Source: Gordionus sp. m RMFG-2023
Taxonomy: Eukaryota > Nematomorpha > Gordioida > Chordodea > Parachordodidae
Length of the DNA stretch: 64,000 bases
NCBI RefSeq assembly: GCF_954871325.1
Contig: NC_088775.1
Span: forward strand, 36,805,561 to 36,869,560
Reading direction: 5' to 3'
Below, one piece after another: positions 22,107 to 35,289 of the stretch. Each line of letters begins with the position of its first letter. Position 1 is the stretch's first letter. The notes under the pieces are model-generated. The model did no database searches. It saw nothing but the letters and a program-made list of their open reading frames with translations, and had not been told where the DNA came from. A program made the position numbers and the translations under genes.

Positions 22107-24600
22107 CTAAATTATAATACACGTTAATTTTATTAGTTGCATTCAACAGAAATCACATTATTAACGTCAATCATATATACATTAATCATGATAATATAAT
22201 CTAAATAAACTGTAATATAAAGTGTATGAAATATAATAATATCTTATATAGCATTTATCACATTTCCCCACACCTAAAATTTTAAAACTCCTTATTCAGA
22301 CGATGTGTAGGTTCCTCGATCATTGTTTTGTCTGCCTCATTGTTGTTTCTAGTCCTCGAGCTAATGAAGATATATCCTGTGGACCCGAATTTTCATCAGT
22401 CTTTTCCATTTTGCCGTTTTCTCCCTCTATAGGTGGTCCTTCTATATTTTCCAAATTGTCAACAATTTCCGACTCCATATTTTCTTCCTCTTTCCCTGAC
22501 TTCTCAACTTCTTTCGTTACATTATTTTCACAGTTGATCAGCACGCTTTCGTATCGTTCTGTCTTTACTTTCTACGGAATAGGAATATCTACTAGTTCTG
22601 GATTTTATAATTCCGTGAATTGATTTCATTATGTACCCATACATGTTGTAAAATTTCGAATTCCCTCACTTGAATTGTTTATCATGAGTTGCCTTTTGTC
22701 GCATATTATCTCATTTGGATGTAACTAATCTAATCCAGTTTTTAGATTGCGCCCCAACAATTTTTGCAGGTAAATGTCCAGTTGATTGGTGCTCGCTCAT
22801 TCTGTATGCTGTCAAAACTCCTCCCATAGCTTCCTCTGGCTCCTTAATATCTTTTCTAGTGGCAAAATATCGACTCTTAAGTTTCATATTGTTCTTTCAG
22901 CTAACCCATTTGCTTTGGGATGATAAGGTGTTGAATGTATTAATTTAATATTTTTCTCTAGACAAAATCTTCGAAATTCTCCGGAAATAAACTGAGGGCC
23001 ATTATCTGACACAATTTGTCTCCCAAACATGCGAACCATTTCCTTAGCGCCTTGATCATTGTTGTAGACGTGGTCTCTCTCATCAACTCAACCACCCATT
23101 TAGAATGCCATCAACTCTAACCAACCATGAATATAAATCGATAGGTTCGAACTAAATGAATACGTTCCCATGGAGTATAAAGGAATCTCCATTATATTCG
23201 ACCAGTTACTTTGATATGGAATACATTATCATGTTGTTCAATGTCTTTATCGCAATTAGGCCACCAACAATACATTCTTAAAATTGATTTCATAACATTT
23301 ATTCCTACGCGTCCTTTGTATGATAGATAATATTGATTTCTTCTACATGGTTGAAATTAGCAACTATCCATTTCATTCAATGATATCTCGATCTGCTGAT
23401 AATTCCTTCTGACGATTATTAAAACAAACAAACTCTGCATCATTTTTAGCATCAACCATCCTTGCTCGATGTTTTTATTACTTTATTTAGCAATCTATCT
23501 TTTCTTGTTTCTTTCTGGTGTTCGATTTATATCGAGCAAATTTATAGCGCTAATTTTTAATGCATGTTTCTGGTCGATTCGACTCCACACTTGTTACTGG
23601 AAGTCGAGATAATGTGCCATGTTTTATTCCTGGACGATATTCAATTTCAAAATCTTACATTTTCCATGCCCAGCGCGTTAATCGACTATTGGATATTTTT
23701 GGTAGTTCCCGCTTATCACCAAATAATTTTTCCTAAGGTTTGTGATCTGTTCATTATATAAATTTCCCAAATAAAGTGCTCGTGCCTCTTTTTCTATTGG
23801 TGCATAATTTTTTTCTGACTTCAATAATGTTCACAAAGTAAATGCGATAGGTCTGCTAACCCTTTTTGACTACGTGAAGTAGCACAGCTCCAAAATCAGT
23901 TTTAGAGGCGTCACATTCCAGATTGGCAAGTCTGGCGAATAACGAATTAAGGTTTTATCTGTTGACAAAGCTGCTTTATTTTAATAAATATATCTTGCTC
24001 CTTGTCAGACCAACCCCAGGAACTTTTAATGCTTGTTAATTTATGCAGTGGAGGGCTATAGCTATACCATGTAAATGTGGTAAAAATCTCTCGTGTTAAT
24101 TCATAAGTCCTAAAAGATAGCAATCGGTGTATATTCTTAGGAGTTGGTATCCTTCGAATAGAATCTATTTTTTCCTTCGCTGGGTGCATGCCATTTTCAC
24201 CTATTACGAATCCCAGAAAATTAACTGATTCTAAAAAACATATTTTCGCCCATTTTGCCTTCAAACCAGCCTATTTTAATTTCATTAATACTTTCTTCAC
24301 ATTGTTCAAATGTTCTACATAATTTTTTCCCATTATAATATCGTCCAGGTATACTCCTGTCATTTTGCAGTCCTGTAATATAAATCAATATATCTTTGGG
24401 AAATAGTTGGCGGACTAGAGAGGTCGAAAGGCATGGCATACATTGATATCGAAAATACCCATGAGTTGATATAGTTAGGTATTCTTTTGAGCTCTCTTTT
24501 ATTGGTAGCTGAAAAATCTTTTAAATCTATTTTATAGTAAATTTCACACCCCCTTTTAATTTGGCTAGTAGATCATCCACAGTTGGTATAATATGGTAAT

Positions 24601-24961
24601 TAGAGATCTGCAAAGTTAAGCCGGCCCGGCCCGAACGGGCTTCGGGCTCGGGCCTAATTTTATTTAAAATAATTGGGTTCAGGCCCGGCCTAATATCTTT
24701 AAAAAAAATTCTGGTCTGGTCGGGTCGGACCTTGGAAATTTTTTAAAATAAATTTATCAATTTTATATTGAATTTTTTATGTAAAAAAATATTTGATTTT
24801 ACTTATTGAAACTAAACGACAAATAACATATGTCTATTATTTTGAGTAATTATAAAAATTAATTTCTATATTTAAATAAATTCGGGCCGGGTCGGGTCGG
24901 TAAATTTTTAAAAAAAAATTTCGGGCCGGGCTTGAAAAATTAGGCCCGATGCAGATCACTA
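24601..24961. mobile_element. hAT-type MITE with perfect 8-bp TSD, in gypsy
   Basis: The ends TAGAGATCTGCA and TGCAGATCACTA are inverted, with cggcccg-rich subterminal repeats at both sides. atggtaat is repeated exactly at 24593-24600 and 24962-24969. No coding sequence is present. It lies inside the reverse transcriptase region of the gypsy fossil. Confidence 0.92.
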
Positions 24962-25706
24962 ATGGTAATCATAAGATATATGGATTTGGCATGACCTTAG
25001 AATCAGCAGTTATCCTGATTTCTCCATTTGTTTTGACGTTTACTGTTGGATTTCCGATTTCATCAATCTATCGAGTTCCATTTCGATTGGTTTACGTAAT
25101 GGAAAAGGTGCTCTAAGTGCTGGGTATGATTTCGAGCTTGCTGCATCACTCAGAGGTATGTAACTTCAAAATCATTAACTAGTCCTAACTTAACATCAAA
25201 AACACTGACAAATTATGTAGTCATGGCAGCAATTTGTTTATCAATTGTTATAATGTCTTTACTTGTTATACTACATGTTTTAACTTGACTTGGAATAAAC
25301 ATATTAAATGCCTGTATCCACGGTGGTCCAAACAGTGGTATATATCATTGTAACCACAATTTGTAATGATCGGCCTATATTTTCAAGTAGCACCCTTACA
25401 ATAGTTTCACCAAGAACGTCCAGCTGTTGATTACCGTAAGCTGACAATGATTTTGTTGGATTAGGCATTGGTCTGCCAATTTCATCCCAATATTGTCTAT
25501 TACCGATACCTGTGCGCCCGTATCATAATCAAATTCAATCACTACTCTGTTTATCCTTATAGATATCTTAGCACTGTTTCTACCAATTTGGGAGATGTTA
25601 TTAATTGAATCTGATGATTCTTTATCATCTTGATGCATAGCATGTAGCTTACGTGCATAGTGCCCTACCTTTTGACAATTGTAACATGTTATCAAAACAT
25701 TGGAAT

Positions 25707-25815
25707 TAGTGATCTGCATCGGGCCTAATTTTTCAAGCCCGGCCCGAAATATTTTTAAAAAAGTTTTGTTCGGCCCGGCCCGAACCCGAAATTTTTTTTC
25801 TTTTACAGATCTCTA
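25707..25815. mobile_element. Short member of the same MITE family
   Basis: It has the same ends (TAGTGATCTGCA and ACAGATCTCTA) and 'ggcccggcccga' core, and is shortened to 109 bp. Flanks attggaat and atagggat match at five of eight positions. It interrupts the gag region of the gypsy fossil. Confidence 0.75.
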
Positions 25816-26986
25816 ATAGGGATTAGGTGTAAGTTCTTCCACCTCGTGAACAGTCATTGTTCTTATACATATCATTATTGTTCAATTTACTAATCTCTCT
25901 GCTTACAATTGTTATTATAATTATTATAATAATAATTTCCTATTCTTTAATATTATATGAGTACTTTTGATTAAAAAAAATTCCTTGATTATTTTCCAAT
26001 CGCTCCTTAGATTTATTAACCTTTTTTTTAACCATCATATTTGTAACTTCATTCTCAGCTCTTTCCATTGCCAAAGCCATATATAAAACTTGCTGAAAAT
26101 TCACCCTTTCTCCCAGGCTATTTATTCCATCTGGAAATCTGGTGTGAATATCTTTCAACAATGCTGCCATTTTTATTCCCTCTACCATCGATCTCTTAAT
26201 CTTTCATCCAGATCTGATTCAAAATTACACTCTTGGGACAATTTTTTAAGCCACCCTTAAAATTCAGCAACTGTTTCGCATTCCCCTTTTTCTATTCGAA
26301 TGAACTTAATTCTAGAACTAAATAGAATATTAGTAGGTTTAACTGCTTTGCCTATTTATACTATTTCATCAATTTAGTTCTTTCAAAATTCTTGGATATA
26401 TAAATGACATCATCTCTGCCAAGTTACTATCCCCCATGTATGCAAATAATATTTTTTTCTTGGTTTCCTTATCCACCAATATTCCCATTATCTCCAAAAC
26501 ATCATCTATATTTCAATAAAGTCATGAAAATTGTTTTGTTTATCAAAGTTATCAAATTTTACTTGAGTTATATTTATTATTTCAAAATTTTTTTTAATTA
26601 CCATTGTTCGTTTCACTTTATTATAATTGTTCGTTTCACTTAAAATATTTAATTCACAACATTAATTAGAATGTTTGATTCATCAATTTTACCAATTACA
26701 GTAGTTTGTTTTTCTTCTTTATTCATAATAAGAGAATCCTTCGTCGCTATTATACTAAATTATAAAACATGTTAATTTTCTTAGTTGCATTCAACAGAAA
26801 TCAATGAACGTCAATCATATATACGATAATCATGATAATATAATCCAAATAAACTGTAATATAAAGTGTATGAAATATAATAATATCTTATATAGCATTT
26901 ATCACAGGTTAAGGATGATGAATTTCTATAAACATTAGCCCAAAACATGACAATTGATTTGTTACCAAAAACCAAAATATGTGAAT

Positions 26987-29023
26987 TAGAGGTGGGCGCG
27001 GGCCATGAAATTACGCCTGTAAATTTTAAATTATTAGGCGTGACGGGCCTTCCCAAAATTTTTCCCGGGCGTGATCGGGCGTGAACATAAATTTCCCGTA
27101 AATTACGGAAATTTTAATTTTTAAAATTGTTTTTTTGTAAATATAAATATAAATTTGCAATTTATTATATTATATATTTTCTAATTTAATTTAGTTCCTT
27201 TTTTACAGAAAATTTAGTTACATTTTATTTGCAAAGATCTATGGACAACAAAATAGAAAAGATATACTTGTGAGCAGGAAAACTCTCATGAAAACTATAA
27301 TTCCATATAAATATAAATTTGCAATTTATTATATATTTTCTAATTTAATTTAGTTCCTTTTTTACAGAAAATTTAGTTACATTTGCAAAGATCTATGGAA
27401 ACAAAATAGAAATGATATACTTGTGAGCAGGAAAACTCTCATGAATACTATACCAAAAATATACGATGAAATTAAGATTAAAAGCATGATCAATAATAAT
27501 TACTTGTCCATAACCACTGATTTTTGGACGGATGACAATAAAAATCGAAGTTTTTTAACCATTACAGGACATATTATCATTAAGGATTTTGAATTAACAT
27601 TTGTTTTGGCCACAAGGGAAATGAAAACAGGCGTCATTATTAAGTGTAGTCAATTTTTTTGGAAGAATACACAGAAATAGAAAATTATTTAAATAAATAT
27701 ATAGTTGTGTGACTGATAACGGAGCAAATCATATATGGGCATTCAAAGATGACGAAACGCTAGCTTGTATAAGCCATATACTAAATAATATTATGATGGT
27801 ATAAAAAAAATAGTGCAATGTTTCAAATATTCTACAGCTAATATCAAGCTAAGCCACACTCTTATCAAGATTTAATAACGAGATGGAACTCTATATCATG
27901 ATACAGAGTTTCTTAAAATCATATTCTGAAATACAGGTGAACTTGTTTAGCAAGCAAGAATTAAATAGATTAGCTACAATTGATATCAACATCATACGCG
28001 ATTAGATTAATTTTTTCAATATAGAATTCTCGGATAATCTGAGCGCAGATTCTCGTCCCACAATAAATGATTATCTATGGAAACAAAAATTAGTAAAATT
28101 TTGTTAATCTTTTGAACGTGATACAATAATAATCAAAACCTTAAAAAACAGAACAAGATTTCTTTTAAAAGAAAGATTTATTATGCAGCCACTACACAAG
28201 GTAAGCTTAATTCTAGATCCGAATTTCAAAAGTCTTAAGTTTTTAATAGAAGAAGAAAAGGATGATATATATAAAACAACCTTAAAAATGCTAAATGATA
28301 TAAAATTAGATAATATGAATAAGTCAATGCCAACTATCATTTATAACTTTCCTAATTTATCCTAAACTCATAAAAACCCGTATGTTTCTAAATGGTCAAT
28401 GCCAACTATTATTTATAACTTTCCTAATTCATCCTACACTCATAAAAGACCGTATATTCTAAATGAAAAATTTAGAGAATTTTTAGATGATTCAGATGAA
28501 ACATTAACACCTAGAAAGCTGTTAGGATGAACTTAAAAAATTCATCGCTCATAGACAAATAACAAGACAATATTTTGAAGTTTTGGAAGCAGGAATATTC
28601 ATTTCCCTTTTTGAGAAAATTAGCCAGTAAATTTTGTTAGCCCCGGCAAGTTTGGCTTCTAGTGAAAGGTTATTTTCTGTAGCGAATCTCTTATTAGAGG
28701 AAAGGCGTACACAATTGATATAAAAAAAGATGGACATTCTTCTTTTTCTAAATAAAAATTTCGATTTATAGATTGTATTTATTTTTTATTATTAATATGG
28801 ATTATGAAATGAGAAATAAATTGAAATTCAAAAAAGTGTAAAATTATAGCAATAGTTTTGAAAAATTTAAAAACACCTTAAATTTTCGGGCGTGAATCAA
28901 AATATTGCCTTTCGTGAGCGGGCGGGTCGAGTCGAAAATTTTTTGGTGGATAGCGTAAATTTTTTAATTACCACCGTGAACGAGCAGGTCGTGAATAAAA
29001 AATTAGGTCCGCACCCATCTCTA
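26987..29023 (+). mobile_element. hAT element with perfect 8-bp TSD
   Basis: The inverted ends are TAGAGGTGGGCGCGGGCC and GGTCCGCACCCATCTCTA. The flanks atgtgaat are identical at 26979-26986 and 29024-29031. GC-rich 'gggcgtga' repeats lie just inside both ends. The interior carries a broken hAT transposase. A local duplication of about 164 bp starts at 27141 and 27305, and a shorter one of about 65 bp lies near 28325-28450. Confidence 0.93.
27423..28771 (+). pseudogene. hAT transposase (broken)
   Basis: The open piece 27423-27677 has LSITTDFWTDDNKNRSFLTI, the first catalytic Asp region of hAT transposases. CVTDNGANHIWAF near 27710 is the second Asp region, and ACISHILNN follows. A piece at 28183-28362 contains SLILDPNFKSLKFL (LDPRFK block). 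The C-terminal dimerisation domain is at 28590-28770: ILLAPASLASSERLFSV, then NLLLEERR and MDILLFLNKN. Stops lie between the pieces (for example near 27678, 28003 and 28630). The N-terminal BED finger is not recognised. Confidence 0.82.
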
Positions 29024-29371
29024 ATGTGAATGACTTATGCAGCATCTGATATTAATACTTCTTTAACATATGTCCAGATATTAGTTTAACACCCTTAATT
29101 AAAGATTTAAAAACAAATTCATAATATTCTCTTTTTCATTATAACACACTCAAGCCCAAATAATGGAAATACCTATTGCATAAGAAGCACCTACAAATAG
29201 ATGGCACATGGAGCTTAATTGAAAGACTAGCTAGATTGTGAAAGCTTTTTATAGATATGAAAAATCTAAATTAAGCCTTTTCATCATCATTTATTTCAAA
29301 ATTTGTTATAAAGGCAGCATCTTCAGAAATTGGTAGTAATGATTTTTCAGTATGCTATTCTTCCAATTCCC

Positions 29372-29597
29372 CTAATCTTATAATAGATAGCCTTATTTTT
29401 TTGTCTTTAGTCTCATTAAAAAATTTCTTATTTGATTTATTGAAGGTAATATATTTTTTTTTTGTAAATATTACATAATCATTTTACTAATCTTATAATA
29501 GATAGCCTTATTTTTTGTCTTTAGTCTCATTAAAAAATTTCTTATTTGATTTATTGAAGGTAATATTTTTTTTGTAAATATTACATAATCATTTTAG
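29372..29597. repeat. 115-bp tandem duplication
   Basis: The units 29372-29486 and 29487-29597 both begin ctaatcttataatagatagcc and end in 'tacataatcatttta'. They differ by only a few bases, mainly T-run lengths. The surrounding interval 29032-30128 shows no recognised gene. Confidence 0.85.
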
Positions 29598-30128
29598 GGT
29601 TGAGACGCATTTTAAATAAAGTTTCTATTTCTAATTTTACATTACTAAGAATTTTGAGAATGATAAATTCTTGCAGTACATTGCTTTCCTCTTTTTTAAA
29701 CTTAATTACATTTAAAATATAAAAAAATTATTTATTAACTGACAAAAATTTAAAATTTCTTAATAAAAAAACTCCCCGAATAATTCGCCGTCTTTTTTAA
29801 ATTAAGCAAATATACATGCCATGTTGAATGTTTTTCACATCATGGACTCCCCTATGTCTGATATTAAATTTTGTTTGTATTATATATTGCATTTTATATC
29901 TTATTTAATCTATGAATAGTGGAATTTTATATGTTTAGGTATTGCTTTAAAGTTGTTTCTTTATCCCTGTAACTTATATATAATTTAAAATAATGGAATA
30001 AAAATGAAACAGAGAAATATTAAACTAAGATGAATTTTTATTTAACTAATCAAAAATCATTAATTGTATAAAATAACTTCTAACATCATATAGATTGGAT
30101 TTCATAAAATACTTATTTCACATTCACA

Positions 30129-33100
30129 CAGGCTTGTTAATCGAGATCTCTTCAAAAAAAAATATCGAAATCCAGGATCGACCTTTTTTTAAAAAAGTTT
30201 AAATTTCTGAAGGAAATTGTGATCGATGCAAAATTAATTAATATAAAAATAATATGGTGCTATTTATTGTAATAGAATAATATAATATACAATTAGAATA
30301 TATTTATTTGTAATTAAAATTAGCCTTTAATAATACTTTTTTTTAAAGTTTCATTTAAACATCCACGTCTTTCATTAAGTACATGTTTAGCTTGTTATAT
30401 TCACTAAATATTTTTTTAAACTTTATATAAATATTAAAAATATTAATTGAATCATCATTTGAATAAAAAAATATTAATGGAAATTGTGAAGAATTTTTCC
30501 CCAAAAATTATCTATATCATCCATACATTCATTTGAAGAATCTGCATGTGGTTGATCTTGCAGATTTTCCAAATGCAACCTTTCTTTTACCAACAGATTT
30601 TGTGACAGATTAATATAAGGCCAATTTAGCTTAAATTTTGCTGCTTATGTTACTTTCATCAAACAGTGAAGGAAATCTATATTAAGAAATGATAATTATA
30701 TTAAATAAGTGTTCATTCATATAAATCAGATATCTGTCAAAAGTCTTTTCAAATTTTACAGTCAGTTCTAGCCTAATATCTATATGGTATTTATAGGGTC
30801 ATATCATAAATATTGATTAAAACATTATATTTAGACTTAATATACAAAGAAATAAGCATATTGTGATCTATTTTTAAAGAATATTAATCAATATATAAGA
30901 TTAAAATTCAAAAAATCTATTAAACTTTTTGTGCCTGTGCTGGCCCATTAAAATTTTACCAGATATCAGATTTAGTAGGCCTCTGGCCTGTTAAAAATAT
31001 TTTACTAAATTTGCCAAGTTCATTGCAATTTTTTAATAAATTTTACAGATCTATAATACTATTAATATAAAATAATTGCATAAAAATTTAATACTTTTTT
31101 TTATCAAAACCTCTACGAACACACTCTACAAGGGGCTGACAATACCGCATGCAGCTAAATTTCCTTAATTTATCTATTAGAGGGGTTAGATAGCGCTGGT
31201 CCATAATCCTTCCGTTTCAAGATCTTTAATGATGTTTCCAAGGGTTCCATAACCTTAATATTTTTATTTTAATTATTTAAATAAAAACATTATATTATTA
31301 CCAGAGACCCGAACCGTTATATATAACGGTTCGTTATATATAACGGTTCAGTTTGGTTACGGTTCAATATGTAAAATATTATAATGGTTACGTTTTGGTT
31401 ACGGGTTTTAAGAAAAAATTTACAAAGGTTGGTTCTGTTCAGCTAATTATAATGGTTCATAATGATTCATTACTGTTAGAAATTTTTTTTTTTGAAGCAA
31501 CACCATCGTTAATTTATTTTTATTATAAGATCTATGAATTATATATAAAAAAATATATAAGATTCAAAATAACTCATTTTTAAATATATTATAAGTAATA
31601 TATTTTCTAATATAAATGGATTCATATTTGTTTGTTGTGACGATAACACAAATTTTAGCCCCGAAAAGGCCCTTTCTACAGAAACTTGTGTTGCGGGAAC
31701 CGCCAGTACTATAAGAGTAAGTTTATATAATTCTGGATATTCAAATTTTTTTGATTCCTAAAATATATAAACTGAACCGGTTTAACCTTTTTTATAAAGG
31801 TTCTTTTTACTCCTTCAAAAAATAATTATATCGGTTCGATTACGGTTACGGTTCTGTGAATCCAATTTGATCACAAATTTATTTCATTGACTGAAAGTAG
31901 GAGTTCAATTTGGTCTTGTTGGGAGCTATAAGATATTTTCTCAATTTCTCCAATAGAATATCAGCCATTTTAGGGGACATATTTTATTTGTTAATTAAAG
32001 AAACATTTAGCAAATGTTGATCTCGATATTCGCTTAAAATTGATATCATTTTCCACCTTCTCCGCATCTGTGGTTGCAATAAGGTTCAGATTTCGAAAAC
32101 AACAACGTTGATGTTTTGGTAGGCTAAAGGATTATTTGAGTCATCAACAGATAATATGTCATCTAAATTTATTAATTCCAAATCTTCACTATCTTCATTT
32201 TCTTCAAAAACTCTAGAAAAAATATAAAATTTAACCCTAACCAAAATAATTTTTTGAAATATTACTTAAAATCCTTGATAAAGTTAGTGCCATTGTCGGT
32301 CATCTTCACCACCTTATTTTTATTTTATAAGACTCATGAATATCCATAATTTCCTTAGCCAAAACATCATACGTTAGCTTTCCAATTATGCGCTCAGTGC
32401 CAAAGCTACTGATCTTCTCTTGAGGGTTAATGGGTCCAGCAAATGAGCAGTAATTTCGATAAAAGCCTTAAAATAGTACATTATAAAATTAACATAAAAA
32501 TAATATACCTTCAATGACCACTCCAACAATTAGTAGTGGGGCATACATATGAGGCTTAACTTCAGACAAATCTCTTATAAGATATGTTAGGCAATAGATA
32601 TTTTGTTGCCCACATAATTTTTATAGTTGGAGAAAATATTTTAATGATTTTCACAAATGAAGGATCATAAACCAGTTGGAAGATATCAATAATATATTCC
32701 ATTATAACCTTGTCAGTTGTTTTTTGTGATATTGCTGGAATATTTAGATTATTAAAATCTAATTTTGTTTGCTTGGATTTGCAACCACTTTGGTTTTGCA
32801 GAGATTAATTTGTTTTTTTAGAGAATTCATTTATGTGTTTGGCAATGTCATTTTAATTCACTATGCCTTCTCTTTATAAAAGAAAAATATTATATGTATT
32901 AATAAATATGTTGACATTAAGATTAACAAATAAAAAAAATTTAAAAGAAGTAAATTATTTCTAAATGCCTTTTGAGGTTTGAACTACTAACCTTTGAAGA
33001 TATGTTCTTACAGAAAGAGCATATCAAAGTTATCATGACATACTTCCATCCGATTCATATAAAGTAAAATACTTACGTCGCTTATGAAAAGGTAAAAGAT

Positions 33101-33345
33101 TCTCACTTATATCTGTCAAATCAATAGTAGGTGTATTATCTTTTAAATCTATAATGGACATTATTAAAACCTAGAATTAATTTATATTATATATATATAA
33201 TAATAAGTAAATAAAACTTGTAGGCTGTAAATCTCATAAATGTTCTCTATAAGTGGAATATAAAATATGATATAGATGGATATTTTTTAAAATATATTTT
33301 AATTTTTATTTTATTTATTGCTTTTTATAAAAAATAAATTTTTAG
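30129..33345 (-). mobile_element. hAT family C (CAGGCTTGTTAATCGA end), fullest copy, with nested hAT
   Basis: The left end CAGGCTTGTTAATCGAGATC matches copies at 45923 and 62065. Transposase on the minus strand is visible as a BED finger (CSFCKNISSKVSSSNLKRHL, about 32950-33040), a catalytic segment KVVKMTDNGTNFIKDF (about 32265-32315), and an HPKF block near 30625. The copy at 45923-47315 lacks the interior 30840-32950, so it is a deletion derivative. The right terminus of this copy is lost near 33345. Confidence 0.7.
31302..31856 (-). mobile_element. hAT remnant with 'ggttacggttc' repeats inside family C copy
   Basis: The left end CAGAGACCCGAACCG and the right end CGGTTCTG enclose repeats of 'ggttacggttc'. 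Minus-strand coding at about 31560-31750 reads LAVPATQVSVERAFSGLKFV, the hAT C-terminal domain, in a lineage different from families A, B and C. No matching 8-bp duplication was found (attattac versus tgaatcca), so the boundaries are uncertain. Confidence 0.55.
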
Positions 33346-33415
33346 ACTTTGGATTCAATGCTAAATTTTTTATAAATTAATTTTATTTCGCCTAAAAAAT
33401 ATTTTTACTCATAAG

Positions 33416-33915
33416 ACTGGATAACCTTTAACAAGTTATATTGGAATCCTATATTGATTCAATTGGTCATCAATAATTTGTCCACGCTTTTTTTGATACG
33501 AGTCATCTATAAAAAGTTTTCACCTACGTCAGCTGGCTTGATTGATCATGAAATCGTTAAAATTAGAAGATTGGAATACATTTTAAGAGGAATCATTATT
33601 AAATACGATAAAGTTAATAACTTTAATACAGCCTCAAATATTGAAAGTTGGAAGGGTAAGCGAATACTATTTAATTCTATCTTTCTTTCTCATTAAATTA
33701 TTATGATTAAATTATGTGTTTTCATGATAAGATCGAGTTTAAATCATAATTTTATATTTAAAAAAATATATAAAGTTCCAAAAAATTTTGGTAACAATGT
33801 TGAATGGATTGACATTTTGAAGAGTATGCTGACTTTTAATACTGACACCTTTAAACACAAAGATGCTTCCTTGTTTATGGATTTGACTAAAGAGTTAGAA
33901 AAATTTCTTTTATAA
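33416..33915 (+). CDS. Possible last two exons of an unrecognised host gene
   Basis: An open stretch 33416-33655 follows a 'tttttactcataag' acceptor-like site and ends at a GGTAAG donor (GT at 33656). The next open stretch 33776-33915 follows 'tatataaag' and ends in TAA. Joining them keeps phase (G + TT gives Val) and yields ...NIESWK-V-PKNFGNNVEWIDI and a C-terminus DLTKELEKFLL. The first exon encodes hydrophobic then basic segments (LIDHEIVKIRRLEYILRG). I do not recognise the protein, and neither piece looks like a transposase. A chance pair of open frames in AT-rich DNA is the main alternative. Confidence 0.35.
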
Positions 33916-34575
33916 TTATCTTATTATTACCACTTCAGAGATGTGTCGATATAACATTTTAGCCGATACGATGTATTGGTTAATACCTGTGGCATTGATA
34001 CTTATATATTGTATGTCTTATATGAAATTTTGGATTTCTCATTAAATGTAAAAACCACTATCAATTTTTTTTTTATATGAATTTAATTCTATTCTTATTG
34101 ATATTTCGCCTTCATTTTTTTGTGGTAGTTTTACCCCAGTTCGCATCAATGTATTCGCCTACTTATTACTTGATGTTAGTTTAATTTGCGTCATTTTTGT
34201 TAAATTTCGCAGTTCTGGCTGCAGTATTCCTATAGATATCAAAGGAAGACAGATACTGTCGAACGTGTAAAGGCCGAATCCTCAGAAACAACCAAGCAAT
34301 TTGTTGATTTACTGAGTCTTAAAATCTGCCCAAATACCGGCCATACTTGAACCATCTTGACTTTTTAGACCCGATGATATCACTCTGATCCCAGGAGAAG
34401 CCTATTTCTCGTTTGAAACTATTCCTCCATTGATCCGTTGTCATAAAAAGAATACTTAAAATTGGCAAATATTCTGAAATTTGCAAAGATTACGTTTTCA
34501 TACCAATTATATTCACTATCTTAATATACTTCGGTATACTTTTTATCCGCCTTAAAAATTTGCGATCTCACATCT
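33916..34575. other. AT-rich stretch without recognised features
   Basis: A GC-richer block at 34200-34440 ('ctggctgcagtattcc', 'cgaatcctcagaaac') has no convincing open frame. Nothing else is recognised. Confidence 0.3.
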
Positions 34576-35289
34576 GGGCCATTCCACGTCAAATCGCACG
34601 ATTCGGCCGAACTCTTTTAAAATTGTTGAAAATTTCTCGAATTATTTATCATCTCAAAAATTATTTATAGTAAAAGAAAATATAATATATCAAATTGTAG
34701 GTACATAAATCTCTAAAGGGCTATCAAAATAAAATAAAGATTGGCTCCAATTTGGGTCTTTAACTTCCGATTTACCTATATTGCTTTACCTGTATTTTTA
34801 AGCAAAAAAGGGAGTTTGTTTTCAAATTTTTTTTTGCTTTTTTTTAGACACCTTTTATAAATATATATTATATGTCAAAACCTTGGCGACGCTATCGACT
34901 CTCCCGTTAACAAAAATTGAAAAAAAATAGATGACGCTTTACTAAATTATAGATTATGCTTAGAATTTGGTTGCTAACTGACCAATAACAGGATATTTTT
35001 ACTTTTTATACCGAACAATTTCAAATTTCTATTAAATATACTAATTAAACTGAGGGGCAGTGTGGGCTAATCCCCATTAGACACTTAATAATGTAACAAA
35101 TTTACAATTATAAATATCTTTGGTACAATTTTTATTAATAATATAGAAATATAGATGGATAATCCTATTCATTCCATAATTTAAAATATATTTGAAACAA
35201 AATTTAGTTAAATATAAATAATTATACATTTTAAGAAAATAAATTAAAAAGATGAATAGTTTTAATTGTCTCATCCTTATGTAAAGTAT

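Larger units (their letters stand above)
20249..26906 (-). mobile_element. Ty3/gypsy LTR retrotransposon fossil
   Basis: The element lies on the minus strand. Near-identical short LTRs (about 160 bp) lie at 26748-26906 and 20249-22262; the latter is split by a hAT. Both read TGTGATAAATGC at their 5' edge on the minus strand, and a purine-rich tract abuts the 3' LTR. Gag with a CCHC knuckle (about 25640-25700), protease (about 25500-25560), reverse transcriptase/RNase H (about 23900-24480) and integrase (about 22900-23100) are recognisable in gypsy order. The coding region is broken in many places and is inactive. Two MITEs and one hAT have inserted into it, so it is not recent. Confidence 0.85.

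Noticed and set aside
22303-22623. Plus-strand serine-rich open frame
   Set aside because: It lies antisense within the gypsy fossil and only mirrors its coding strand.
31302-33925. A single hAT bounded by the two 'attattac' words at 31294 and 33925
   Set aside because: No inverted terminus precedes the second word, so the match is probably chance.
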